A DNA stretch of 40,588 nt from the NCBI RefSeq assembly GCF_000485595.1, contig NW_014577096.1, forward strand, positions 567,920 through 608,507, in the 5' to 3' direction. The DNA comes from Priapulus caudatus (lineage: Eukaryota; Priapulida; Priapulimorpha; Priapulimorphida; Priapulidae). Below, in pieces: positions 10,285 through 18,860 of this stretch; within the stretch, counting starts at the first letter, position 1, and every line of letters begins with the position of its first letter. The position numbers and the translations under genes are program-made. The notes below the pieces were generated by a model that did no database searches, was not told where the DNA came from, and saw nothing but the letters and a program-made list of their open reading frames with translations.

Positions 10285-11154
10285 CAAAGATCGTAGAGTG
10301 CCGGAGACACAAGATAAACCACTCTCCAATCATAGCGTAGTAGGTCATGGGTCGCCACAACCGCCATTTTAGGAAGCAAGTTCACACGAAGTTCCCGGAT
10401 GCTGCTGTATCTGCTACTGTGCAACTGTCTGCTGTGTGCTGTCAGCTCAGCTTACTGTTCTGCTGTAAATTTCTCGAATCGTCAGTGTAATCCCGACCTG
10501 TCTTTCTTCAGGTTCCCCAAGAATACGGAAAGGTGAGAAAACATTCTTTTTTGTCGAAATCCATCGTGAAAGAGTTGTGCAATCTTCGTTGATACATGTA
10601 GTACCAGTGGCAGTGTCACTGTTGTTTGTGCACAGGGCGTACGTACGTGCGGTGTACTTCACTACTTGTGTGTTGCAGATGAGCATTGAAACGGCATTTA
10701 CAGCAAGTTATCGACAATAATAGGCGAAATGGAGTAGAGAAACATTAATACTTTGATAGTAGATACATTTAGTGTTTAATTACCATTATTTGTTTGAGAC
10801 GGTCCAATGAAGTGCGTGTGCACTGTACCACTGACACTGTCTGACACTACACCACTGCACTGTGTACATACTACATAGTAACATCCGATTATGAAATCTT
10901 TGTAGATTTTGTACACTTCAAATGAGAGATTTGATACAGCTATTGGCATAAAAATATTATCTATTACATTATATTATAATATACATATATATATTAACCA
11001 TGGTTATCCATATTATTTCTATGTATCAAACAGACTCGGAGCGGGTTTTGCTTCCTAAAATGGCGGACGTGGCGCTCCATTGCGTACTACACGTCATTGC
11101 ACGTGATTTCGCATGAGTGGTTTATCTTGTGCCTCCGGCACTCTACGATCTTTG
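10285..11154. mobile_element. hAT-like non-autonomous transposon, 870 bp
   Basis: TIRs begin CAAAGATCGTAGAGTGCCGG and match for about 40 bp (one mismatch in GAGACACAAG versus GAGGCACAAG). The start CAAAG fits the hAT end consensus YARNG. A perfect 8-bp target duplication GTACATAT flanks it at 10277-10284 and 11155-11162. Both arms also carry an inverted GCTTCCTAAAATGGCGG block (about 10362-10378 and 11050-11066). No transposase frame. The intact duplication suggests a fairly recent insertion. Confidence 0.9.
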
Positions 11155-11162
11155 GTACATAT

Positions 11163-11930
11163 CTACCACAGACATGATCAGTAGCTACTGGGGAGCTAGC
11201 GAGCGCGCGTACTATATAGCTCCTTACATATTACAAGTCTACGTTAAATCCATGAGCATGCTTGTAGGATCGGATATGGACTCTGGAGTGACAAGATTCT
11301 GGAACTCGAGACTAGTGTGACGGCGCGGGTGAATCGAGAGTCGGGGAAATAGAGAATCGGGTAGCGAAATTCGCGGGGATAGCGTTCGGGGAAAACGGTA
11401 CCGAACACCGAAACCGCCGAAACCACCGAATGCCGCGAAGCATTGAGTGCGCAAGGCACCGAGCACGCGAGGTAGTACGGAACAGTCGAGAGGGTGACTG
11501 TCGCGCGCAGTACTTAGACGCGGCGCGAAGTAGCGTACAGAGACTAGCATTCGGGCTACGGCTATAATGATTCGCGAGTGTAAATAGTGTTCGGGGTAGA
11601 GTTTGCCGAAGTGTTGATTTAGTTAGTACCGCTGCTCAGCGAATAGTTCGTTCGGGGCAAGCGGAGGGGCGAAACAGTAGTCGAAGTGGAAGGACGCGGT
11701 GAAGGGAAAGAGCTAGATATGGCGGGAAAGGATGTTATAATAGAGAGTTCTTCTGTGCAGTTTATTGTAATAGTAAGAAGATTCTGCGGAATAGATAAGA
11801 ACCGTATTTTGGCGTTATTAAGGTAAACTTAACATCACATAACATCCAGCATGGACCGTTCAGCTGGTAAACAGGAACAGCCAATCACGGGGCTCGGCCA
11901 GTAAACGATCGAACGGTTGATCACGTGTTA
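11163..11930. other. Unassigned G/A-rich region
   Basis: About 770 bp rich in GTTCGGGG, GAATCGGG and CGAAACCGCC-like words between 11300 and 11720, then AT-rich sequence. No inverted ends and no recognisable protein. It could be the leader of a degraded retroelement, but I see no primer-binding site. Confidence 0.3.
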
Positions 11931-11931
11931 T

Positions 11932-12398
11932 GCGAGCCGCACACTATCCGACCCGAGCACGATTTGAAGGCTTACGATTGGATCGAGATGTTCTAGTTTG
12001 GCTCGGGAGGCTTAAGATTGGCTCGGGAGGTCATTTTGGCCCGATTCGAATTTTGAATCGGGAGCAGATCGGGTCGGATAGTGTGCGAGGGCTTACGACG
12101 CGACTCGGATAGTGTGCGTGGACATCCGACCCGATCGACGAGCGCTGAAGAAAATTGACCAATCACAGAGCTGCGCCATGGGAACCGCATTCGAATGGAA
12201 TGGCATTCGAACCACGGGAAACACTCCCGACGCTTAGTACACGCTAAATCCGCTTGGAACGCCACAAGAGTGCCATGGTTTGCGTCAACTTTGAGTCGGA
12301 CAGTGTGCGGTGGCCTCCCGATCGATCGGGATCGGGTCGGATAGTGTGCGGGGCGTTAGTGCTGTGCACAATGAAAAATCGTATAGTGTGCGGCTAGC
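11932..12398. mobile_element. MITE, AGCCGCACACTAT terminus
   Basis: Left end GCGAGCCGCACACTATCC; right end is the complement of GCTAGCCGCACACTATAC. The terminal motif plus a GATCGGGTCGGA/TCCGACCCGATC word is repeated inside at about 12060-12085, 12100-12135 and 12290-12352, in both orientations. No coding capacity. The target duplication is not clear. Confidence 0.75.
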
Positions 12399-12421
12399 AT
12401 TAGGTTGGCGTACGTGACAGA

Positions 12422-12650
12422 TAGCGCGTTCACACAAAGCAAAATCCACGTTTCGTACGCATACGAAACAGAGTTTCGTACGTACTCGCGATAAATTTCC
12501 CTCGTCTGAACGACCACGTATATACTCAGTTCGAAACGCGTATCACTATCCTGCATGACAAAATGAGTGCGTTTCCTACGTACTTCGTATAGCTATACGC
12601 GTATACGCGTCACGCTTTGTGGACGAGAGAGAGAACTGGAGAGAGGAAGC

Positions 12651-12684
<34 letters not shown>

Positions 12685-12794
12685 GAAAGACAGAGACAGA
12701 GGAGACGCATAGAGTTAGAGAGAGGGGAGTGAGAGAGGTGGAGACACATAGAGGGAGAGAGACAGAGAGAGAGGGGGAGACGCATAGAGATAGG

Positions 12795-12856
<62 letters not shown>

Positions 12857-13118
12857 AGGGCTCGCGCAACACACAGAGATGGGACAAAGAAGAGAAAGAG
12901 AGTAATAGCAAAAAGCAGCGAACCTATAACGCGCATTTTGCGTAAATCTTATCGTTTCCTTTCGCCGCTATGCGCCAGCTATAACGCCGACATACGTACA
13001 TTCAAAACTACGTGTGAACGCTGTTTAACTCAAGGTCACAGCCTATAGCGTATCGTACGGAGTCCGCGTAAGAATACGCGTTCGAAAACTGCGTTTTACG
13101 GTACGTGTGAACGCGCTA
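12422..13118. mobile_element. MITE, TAGCGCGTTCACAC terminus, with internal GA array
   Basis: Left end TAGCGCGTTCACAC and right end its complement (GTGTGAACGCGCTA, 13105-13118). Subterminal TACGCGT and TTTCGTACG words recur near both ends. The middle is a (GA)n array. The ends share the GCGTTCACAC core with the 15.7-17.6 kb cluster. Confidence 0.75.
12625..12905. repeat. (GA)n microsatellite
   Basis: Interrupted GAGA tract with AGACGCATAGAG and GGAGACACATAGAG interruptions. All long frames in both strands here (Arg/Glu or Leu/Ser) are repeat artefacts. Confidence 0.95.
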
Positions 13119-13132
13119 AGAGTGCCCGTGTG

Positions 13133-13689
13133 CGTGATTTTTTTCCTAGGTCAATCAAGAACATAGGGCTCTAACGCAGCGCTGCCATTGTGATACCAAA
13201 TCACGTGCCTCAAACTCCTGTTTTATGGTGATCTTCACTGATTGTGACTTAACCCTAACCCTAACCCTACCCTAACCGCCTAACCCTAATTCCTTAACTC
13301 TAACCCAAACCCATTTTTAAAGGAATATATAAAAAAATTAATTTTTAATTGTTGTAAAAATAATTGTTGTTATTAAAATGTTGTAAATAAATTGCATGTA
13401 AATATTTGGCCGGCTAAATTCGAAAAAAAATTGTTAAACAGATAAAGATAGGAAAAATACAGACAAACAACAAAAAATATTAGAAAACGGATGGGATTCG
13501 ATACTTTCCGACGCTTTCACGACTTCGACGTCCCGGCGCTAGGCTTTCGATCATATCGAAGTAATAATTTTGGATGTGCTATGTATATTACGATATTCGT
13601 GACGTCATTGAGCGGACAAAACAAGCTCAACCAATAGCAGCGCTCATTACAGCCCTATGTTCTTGATTCACCTAGGAAAAAAAATCACG
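13133..13689. mobile_element. MITE with internal telomeric repeats, CGTGATTTTTTTCC ends
   Basis: TIRs CGTGATTTTTTTCCTAGG (left) and its complement CCTAGGAAAAAAAATCACG (right); homology continues through ATCAAGAACATAGGGCT, about 38 bp in all. The interior carries a (TAACCC)n run from 13250 and AT-rich sequence. No protein. It lies directly beside the THAP-containing element. Confidence 0.82.
13250..13312. repeat. Interstitial telomeric repeat (TAACCC)n
   Basis: Three perfect TAACCC units, then degenerate CCCTAACCGCCTAACCC and TAACTCTAACCC units. It is the metazoan telomere motif, here inside a MITE. Confidence 0.93.
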
Positions 13690-13808
13690 TCTGTGCCACG
13701 TTAGCGTGAGCTGTAACAGAGCTCCGAAGTGATGGCGTCACGGTGGCATGACAACGAACCCACTGGTTCTAAACAATCATATGCTCTGGTAACATTAACT
13801 GCGTGAAA

Positions 13809-13915
13809 ATGGTGTCGTGTTTTGTACCCGATTGTAACCATCATTCTGAGTCATTATTGCAGTTTTTATAGATTTCCAAAGAATGGAAGGGAAAAGCAAC
13901 GGGAAAATATTAATA
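13809..13915 (+). pseudogene. THAP zinc-finger remnant (frameshifted)
   Basis: From ATG 13809 the frame reads MVSCFVPDCNHHSESLLQFL and then stops. The next frame continues with YRFPKNGREKQREN. Together they match the start of a THAP C2CH domain: C-x3-C near residue 4, then the F-x-x-FP-K signature. THAP domains are the DNA-binding part of P-element and some Kolobok transposases and of host THAP proteins. The histidine-containing second half and any catalytic domain are absent, so this is a dead copy. Confidence 0.75.
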
Positions 13916-14036
13916 ATAATAATTTAAAAAAAAATTAAATTAAATAATTAATTAATTAAATATTGTAAGATCGACTTGCTACCGATGCTTTACCGCTGTC
14001 TGCAGCGCACACACTCGTGTTTTACGTACGCACAAC

Positions 14037-14084
14037 CATAGATATCATAATATAACAACGGCTGTTGTTATATGATATCTATGC
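14037..14084. repeat. Near-perfect palindrome
   Basis: CATAGATATCATA-TATAACAAC and its complement meet around GGCTG, forming a stem of about 21 bp. It lies inside the THAP-bearing element. Confidence 0.85.
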
Positions 14085-14285
14085 GCACAACATTTTCACG
14101 CAGTTAATGCTATGGAGCCAGTGGGTTGTTTAGAAATAGGGGGTTCGATGTCATGCCACCGTGACGTCAGACTTCGGTACTCTAATAGAGGAAGCGCCGC
14201 CATATCTGGCCCAAATCTTTGCCATATTTGGTCATATTTGGCCTAGAACAGATTAGTGTTCTATTGTCTCTGGGTTCGGGTCTGC

Positions 14286-14327
14286 ACCACAGAAATAGAA
14301 TAGAAGCTTCTATTCTATTGCTGTGGT
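14286..14327. repeat. Palindrome around AAGCTT
   Basis: CCACAGAAATAGAATAGAAG faces CTTCTATTCTATTGCTGTGG: a stem of about 19 bp with almost no loop. Isolated; function unknown. Confidence 0.8.
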
Positions 14328-14454
14328 CTGCACAGCCGTTTCAGCTGATTATGGTCTATAGATGGCGTCCTTGAGGCGAAAAGCATACAGCCAATCCGCG
14401 ATCCTCTCCTTGTTATATTTAGCTATTTGACTGAGGGCTGACTCATGACGCAAG

Positions 14455-14880
14455 TTCCCGCTCGGTATAAAAGGGCACCGCGCGCCTGAAACGAGGGCAG
14501 ACTTCAACAGAAGCGAGGTACTTCTAGAGACTTAATTCTAGGAGAGACTTCTAGGAACTTCTCAGAGAGTACACACGGAGAGACTTCTTAGAGTTCTCGA
14601 GGAAATAGAGGGTTTGTGTAGGGAGTTATCCAGGAGCCTACTGATTTGTATTTCGGAGTTAGCGAGTAAAAAATTGTGTGGGAGATGTATTTCTGGAATT
14701 AACACCAGCGCCGAAACGAATGAGTACGACTCAGAAAGCTCTATGAAAGCTGCTCGTTTGACCACCGGTGCGTTCAGCGTGTATCTTCCCCATTCTTTCG
14801 TTGTGTTGCAATAAACGTCATTCACTCTTAGCACACTTTTGCCTGCGCCTTCATTTCTCCTCACGTCTACACGTCAATCT
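14455..14880 (+). promoter_or_regulatory. TATA box to poly(A) signal unit, possibly a solo LTR
   Basis: GGTATAAAAGGGC at about 14463, then roughly 350 bp with repeated GAGACTTCTAG/AGGAACTTCT words, then CAATAAACG at about 14809 followed by a T/C-rich stretch. A strong TATA box and a poly(A) signal this close, without a gene, is typical of the R region of an LTR. I could not find matched TG...CA ends, a target duplication or a primer-binding site, so the LTR reading is tentative. Confidence 0.35.
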
Positions 14881-14884
14881 TACC

Positions 14885-15700
14885 GACGAGGAAGGGTACG
14901 CCTAGCTGTAACCGTACGAATCCTCACACCTTCTCATAAGTCTTAGTCTTACACAACGCACGCGCGGAAGAGAAATCTTTCGCGTGAAGAGGTACTACCT
15001 ACGCAGCGAACACTACCGAAGAGGATCGTTTTAGAGACGGCGGTTCTACTTGCGAAGCTGCGCGCACCTTTCGAGGTGCGAAACATCTGACACCGAAAAG
15101 TTCGGCAAGCGAACTGCGCGCAGGGCGGGGCAGAGAAGAGGCCGACGCCGTTACACTAGCAAATCCTTTCAATATCCCCAACCTAGGGCACCTATACTAG
15201 CAGCCGTATACTGTCGCGGTTCCAATATTCAGTTTAGGCTATCAATCGGACTCATTTTTTATATACTTTCTCATTTTTTATTTTCTAAGCACAAAATAAT
15301 AATATTATAGAAGGGGCTTATAATTAGGCAGAAACACATGTTGAAAAACATGGGGGGACATTTGATATTGTGTCCCCCACCCTTCGAAAAGTGGGGGGGG
15401 GCGTGTCCCCCGTGTTCCCATGTCATTTGCGCCCATGATTAGAGTTATTTAAGTTATTTCATATTATATCAGAGTTATTTTCAACAAAATTGCTTTCGCA
15501 CCAACTTTAATCCATTGCGAACATATACATGTATATGCCCTATGTAGCATGCCCCCGCGTTAGACCGGGAAAATACGACGAACTTGAAATCGTAAACAGT
15601 TATTCGGCAACCTCGACCACATGACGGGGCGTGACTCAAGGAGATGTGTGTGCGTAGGATTTAGTGATCCCCAATGTGATAGTCGGGCGGGGGTGACAGT
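14885..15700. other. No gene seen; G/C-run remnant at 15345-15425
   Basis: Mostly unique-looking sequence. At 15345-15425 a CATGGGGGGACA...TGTCCCCCACCC hairpin and a second GGGGGG/CCCCC pair suggest a degraded short TIR element. Confidence 0.35.
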
Positions 15701-15710
15701 AGCCTCGTTC

Positions 15711-15935
15711 ACACGAGACCTCGTATTTATGAAATACGAACCTCGTTCACACGAGACCTCGTATTTATGAAATACGGTATTTGCGAAATACCGAATCTGA
15801 GACAAATACGCGGCCGAGCGTTCACACGCTGATTCGCGGCTCCAGAAATACGGTATTTGCGAAATACCGAATCTGAGACAAATACGCGGCCGAGCGTTCA
15901 CACGCTGATTCGCGGCTCCAGAAATACGGTATTTG
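15711..15935. repeat. Tandem duplications of 38-39 bp and 76 bp
   Basis: CCTCGTTCACACGAGACCTC is duplicated with a 39-bp period at about 15703 and 15742. Next to it a 76-bp unit starting AAATACGGTATTTGCGAAAT begins at 15770, 15846 and (partial) 15922, with essentially no differences between the first two copies. The near-identity implies recent duplication. Confidence 0.9.
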
Positions 15936-16154
15936 CGAGCTGCGAACTGCTTTAAATAAGCCGCGTTCACACGTAGCAAGAAATCCGGTATTTAGCGTTC
16001 ACACGAGGCAAAATACGAGGCCCAAGAAATAAGGTATCTAAACAGATCCGGTATTTCATGTAAATACGAGGCTTCCCAGACCCCGAATAATTTGCCGTGT
16101 TTGAGAAATACCGGATTTCTTGGACCGCGCATTTCCTCGTGTGAACGCTAATGC

Positions 16155-16535
16155 TAGGGGCACACGAGCGTATTTTATCGCCCGATCGCGGCGAATAAAA
16201 TCGCCAGCGAATTTAATCGCCCGATCATGAAGGGGCACACGTAGCGAATTTAATCGCCCGATTTTAACATCACATGATATCAACAACACGTCCGATTGGT
16301 TTAGAAAAATCGATCAAGCGACAAAATACGCCGGACACGGGCACACGAGCGAATTTGCCAGCGTAAATAATCGCCGGCGTAAATAATCGCCCGAAAATAT
16401 CTAACATTTTGGATACGGGCGATTCGTGCGGGGCGATTAAAATCGGCGTCGACGTGAACGGGCACACGGGCGAATTTTTCGAGCGATTTTAAAATTCGCG
16501 GCGATCGGGCGATAAAAATCGCTCGTGTGCCCCTA
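16155..16535. mobile_element. MITE, TAGGGGCACACGAGCG terminus
   Basis: 381 bp. Left TAGGGGCACACGAGCG-ATTTTATCGCCCGATCG and its right complement match for more than 30 bp. ATCGCCCGAT/GCGAATTTAATCGC words repeat about eight times inside, as does GGGCACACG (16215, 16338, 16460). It is nested in elements A and B. No protein. Confidence 0.85.
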
Positions 16536-17100
16536 CCTTAAGCCTAGGACACACTAGCGATTCTGTACGCTGCCTGGCAGCGTATATGTTCGCTCACGAT
16601 TTTAGAACGCCGTACGAGTTGCGCGTACAGGTGTTACCCTGTTCACGGTGCACACTCCAACGGTTTCCTGTTTCGTTGCTGACTTGATTGGCCTGCTAAA
16701 ACATCGCGTTCGACCGATGATCATTGGTGGGCCGCTGGTGGAAGTTGCATGCAAGCGATGCGCGTACGCAAGCGATGGAACCCGTCGCGTTTATTATTCA
16801 ATATGCTGATGGCGAGCGATCGCCGGGGTATGGGATTCGTGAGCTAGCAGCGTGAGACGGCCACACCGCGCGGGTACCCGTGCACCGTATTTATTCGATC
16901 GACAGCTGGCGCGCGTATGGAGAAATCGCCGTGTGTCTCGATTTTGAAGCCGGTATGTTATGCTGCGTCCGCCGCTCGACAGTGCCGTGTGAATGCGAAG
17001 TTGGAACTGTTGAGCGCGCCGTCGTACGGTATTTTATCGGAGTTTGGTGCGCATTGTTGGTTGATTTCGCATTGTTTGTGATTGTTACAGCGCAGCTCGA
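16536..17100. other. GC-rich interior, no gene recognised
   Basis: Starts with AGCCTAGGACACACTAGCGA, which resembles a further CACAC-type left end without a visible right partner. The rest has open frames with ordinary composition but no motif I recognise. Confidence 0.3.
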
Positions 17101-17714
17101 GCTGCAGTCTACCGTATGGTCTTGGAGCTGCCGAATTCGGCGTGTGAACGCTCGGCCCGCGTATTGTCTCAGATTCGGTATTTCGAAATCGGTATTTCAG
17201 AAATTCGAGGTCTCGTGTGAACGAGGCTATGATCAAGAGACCAATGCGAATACGCATGCAGATGCGCCACTGCCGGATACATACGTAGAGGGTCCGCGGC
17301 TGCGACGTTCATCGCGTTACATGGAATTGTCGAGGCGGGACAGTTTAACTACGCGGCTCCAGAATCCGGTAGTTTAGCGTTCACACGAGAAATGCGCTGC
17401 CGTCCAAGCGAAATCGGTATTTTCTAGCACGGCAAATTATTCGGGGTCTGCGGAAGCTGCGTATTTACATGAATGAGCCGGATCTGTTTAGATACGCTTT
17501 TCTTGGGCTCGTATTTGGCTTCGTTGTGTAAGATAATACCAGATTTCTTGCTACGTGTGAACGCGGCTAGTGTTGAGGACCTGACAGTTCAGGCAGCTGT
17601 GTGGGCACAGGGAAAATCCCCAGTTTCTGTCAGCCTGCAGGCTGACCTTTTTATTTTTGGCCTCATTTTACTAGTATCAATCATAACATCAGTGAGTGGC
17701 TGAACGGAGGGTGG

Positions 17715-17752
17715 GGGGGGGTGCAACCCCACTCCCTCTAGATCCGCCACTG
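17715..17752. mobile_element. Truncated hAT-like terminus
   Basis: Read on the minus strand: CAGTGGCGGATCTAGAGGGA followed by GTGGGGTTGCACCCC. This resembles the common CAGTGGCGGATC end of short hAT-like repeats. No matching left end is visible, so the copy is probably cut by the neighbouring cluster. Confidence 0.5.
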
Positions 17753-17907
17753 TTTCTGCTTATTCAAAGATTTTTTTTCCTAATTCAAAAAGTAATCTGA
17801 AAATTTAACCTACACGTACATTTTACCTGTATAGATTTGACCCTCAACTACAAAATACTTTATCGTAATTTCTCCGTTAATTAGCATCACGTATTGTTGT
17901 GAGATGA

Positions 17908-17962
17908 CCATAGAGATCCTATTAATTTATAAAGGATCTCGGATTTAGGATCTCTATCATGG
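17908..17962. repeat. Imperfect hairpin CATAGAGATCCTA
   Basis: CCATAGAGATCCTA faces TAGGATCTCTATCATGG, with a second AGGATCTC pair inside. Confidence 0.6.
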
Positions 17963-18326
17963 GGATGACTACCGGCGGAAGAATTTTTCAGCGCCCGGCC
18001 GTTTCACCTGAACCTCCCCTCCCCGCGCAGGGATTGCCGAAGGAAATATTTAATGGTTGATTTTATACAATTAGATTAGAGAAAACATACTCGCTACCGG
18101 TGTGGTATGAAAAATGTCTTTCTTAACAGCTCACTTTAATATTTGTAAAGATCCACCATTCACCGATGTACACACAAAAAAGAAGCGCTGCGAAAAATAC
18201 GATGACAATACATACAATGGCATATTTAAAGTTGCATACGCAAAACTGACAAAATCAAATAGTTAAAATGTTATGGTTTCATATTGCTTATTTTATCTGG
18301 GTTAAAACTGGTATAGGTTACGTTAA

Positions 18327-18379
18327 TACCATAGAAATAATATACTTGTGTCTCTAATCTCTATATATTTCTATGGTAT
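18327..18379. repeat. Hairpin ATACCATAGAAATA
   Basis: A 14-bp perfect stem, ATACCATAGAAATA with its complement, around a ~25-base loop, about 150 bp upstream of the RMDN start codon. Confidence 0.7.
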
Positions 18380-18522
18380 GCAAAAGATGGATATAGTTGT
18401 AGAATAATTACACAGATGGCGTTGAACGTTGTCAATGAAAGCAGAGTTCAAAGTACGAATTACCAATTATTTATATTTTGCGTCTTCTGTTAAATGATTT
18501 ATTGCATGTTTATGTTTACGAA

Positions 18523-18860
18523 ATGCAAAAAGAAACTACAGTTGCAATTGTAGCAGCTGCTACAGGTATTGCAATCGGCGCAAGTAGTGTGATTATTTAT
18601 CAAAGATTCACAAACGTGCCGTTGTCAATAGGAGTTACGGGTAGCGTAAGTGGCAGTGCCAATGATTTTCGGGCACTCACGTCGTCCCTGGACGATGTGA
18701 AGCGTGAGCTTAAAGAACTACGCACTGTAATCCAAGGACCAAGTCGCCAAAGCAGTGGTATTTTTCCACGAGCCAGAACACATTCTGGTTATTTACCGTC
18801 TCACTCGGCAGCAATTGTCAGTAGTGAAGATGAGGAAGATTTTTTTGAAGCTATCGATGG
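18523..18860 (+). CDS. RMDN: RMDN exon 1 (anchor, coiled coil, FFAT-like motif)
   Basis: ATG at 18523; donor GTGCGT at 18861. The phase-2 end joins the single leading base of exon 2 to give Gly113. Encodes TVAIVAAATGIAIGASSVII (anchor), DDVKRELKELRTVI (coiled coil) and the FFAT-like motif. An alternative donor at 18865 would break the frame. Confidence 0.87.

Larger units (their letters stand above)
13718..14184. mobile_element. TIR element carrying a THAP remnant
   Basis: Inverted ends: AGAG(C/T)-CCGAAGT, then GTCACGGTGGCATGAC and CGAACCC, matched by the complement around 14135-14184. A second matched pair is AACATTAACTGCGTGAAAATG versus its complement near 14090-14112. The left half encodes a broken THAP domain; the middle is AT-rich with a perfect palindrome. 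This looks like an internally deleted THAP-transposase element. Confidence 0.78.
15701..17228. mobile_element. CGTTCACACG element A
   Basis: AGCCTCGTTCACACGAGACC at 15701 is matched perfectly (23 bp) by its complement ending at 17228. Homology continues inward through AAATACCGAATCTGAGACAA and CGAGCGTTCACACGC on both sides. Element A overlaps element B in an interleaved rather than nested way. The interior holds another MITE (16155-16535) and about 560 bp of GC-rich sequence without a recognised gene. Confidence 0.75.
15957..17570. mobile_element. CGTTCACACG element B
   Basis: GCCGCGTTCACACGTAGCAA at about 15960 matches the complement at 17545-17568, and the adjoining ~190 bp (15957-16149) are the reverse complement of about 17374-17568, including the rare words ATTCGGGGTCTG, GGATCTGTTTAGATA and TTGCCGTG. 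The left copy contains its own small TIR pair AGCGTTCACACGAGG/CCTCGTGTGAACGCT. Confidence 0.75.

Noticed and set aside
12567-12936. Long frames on both strands at the GA array
   Set aside because: Arg-Glu and Leu-Ser dipeptide runs produced by a microsatellite.
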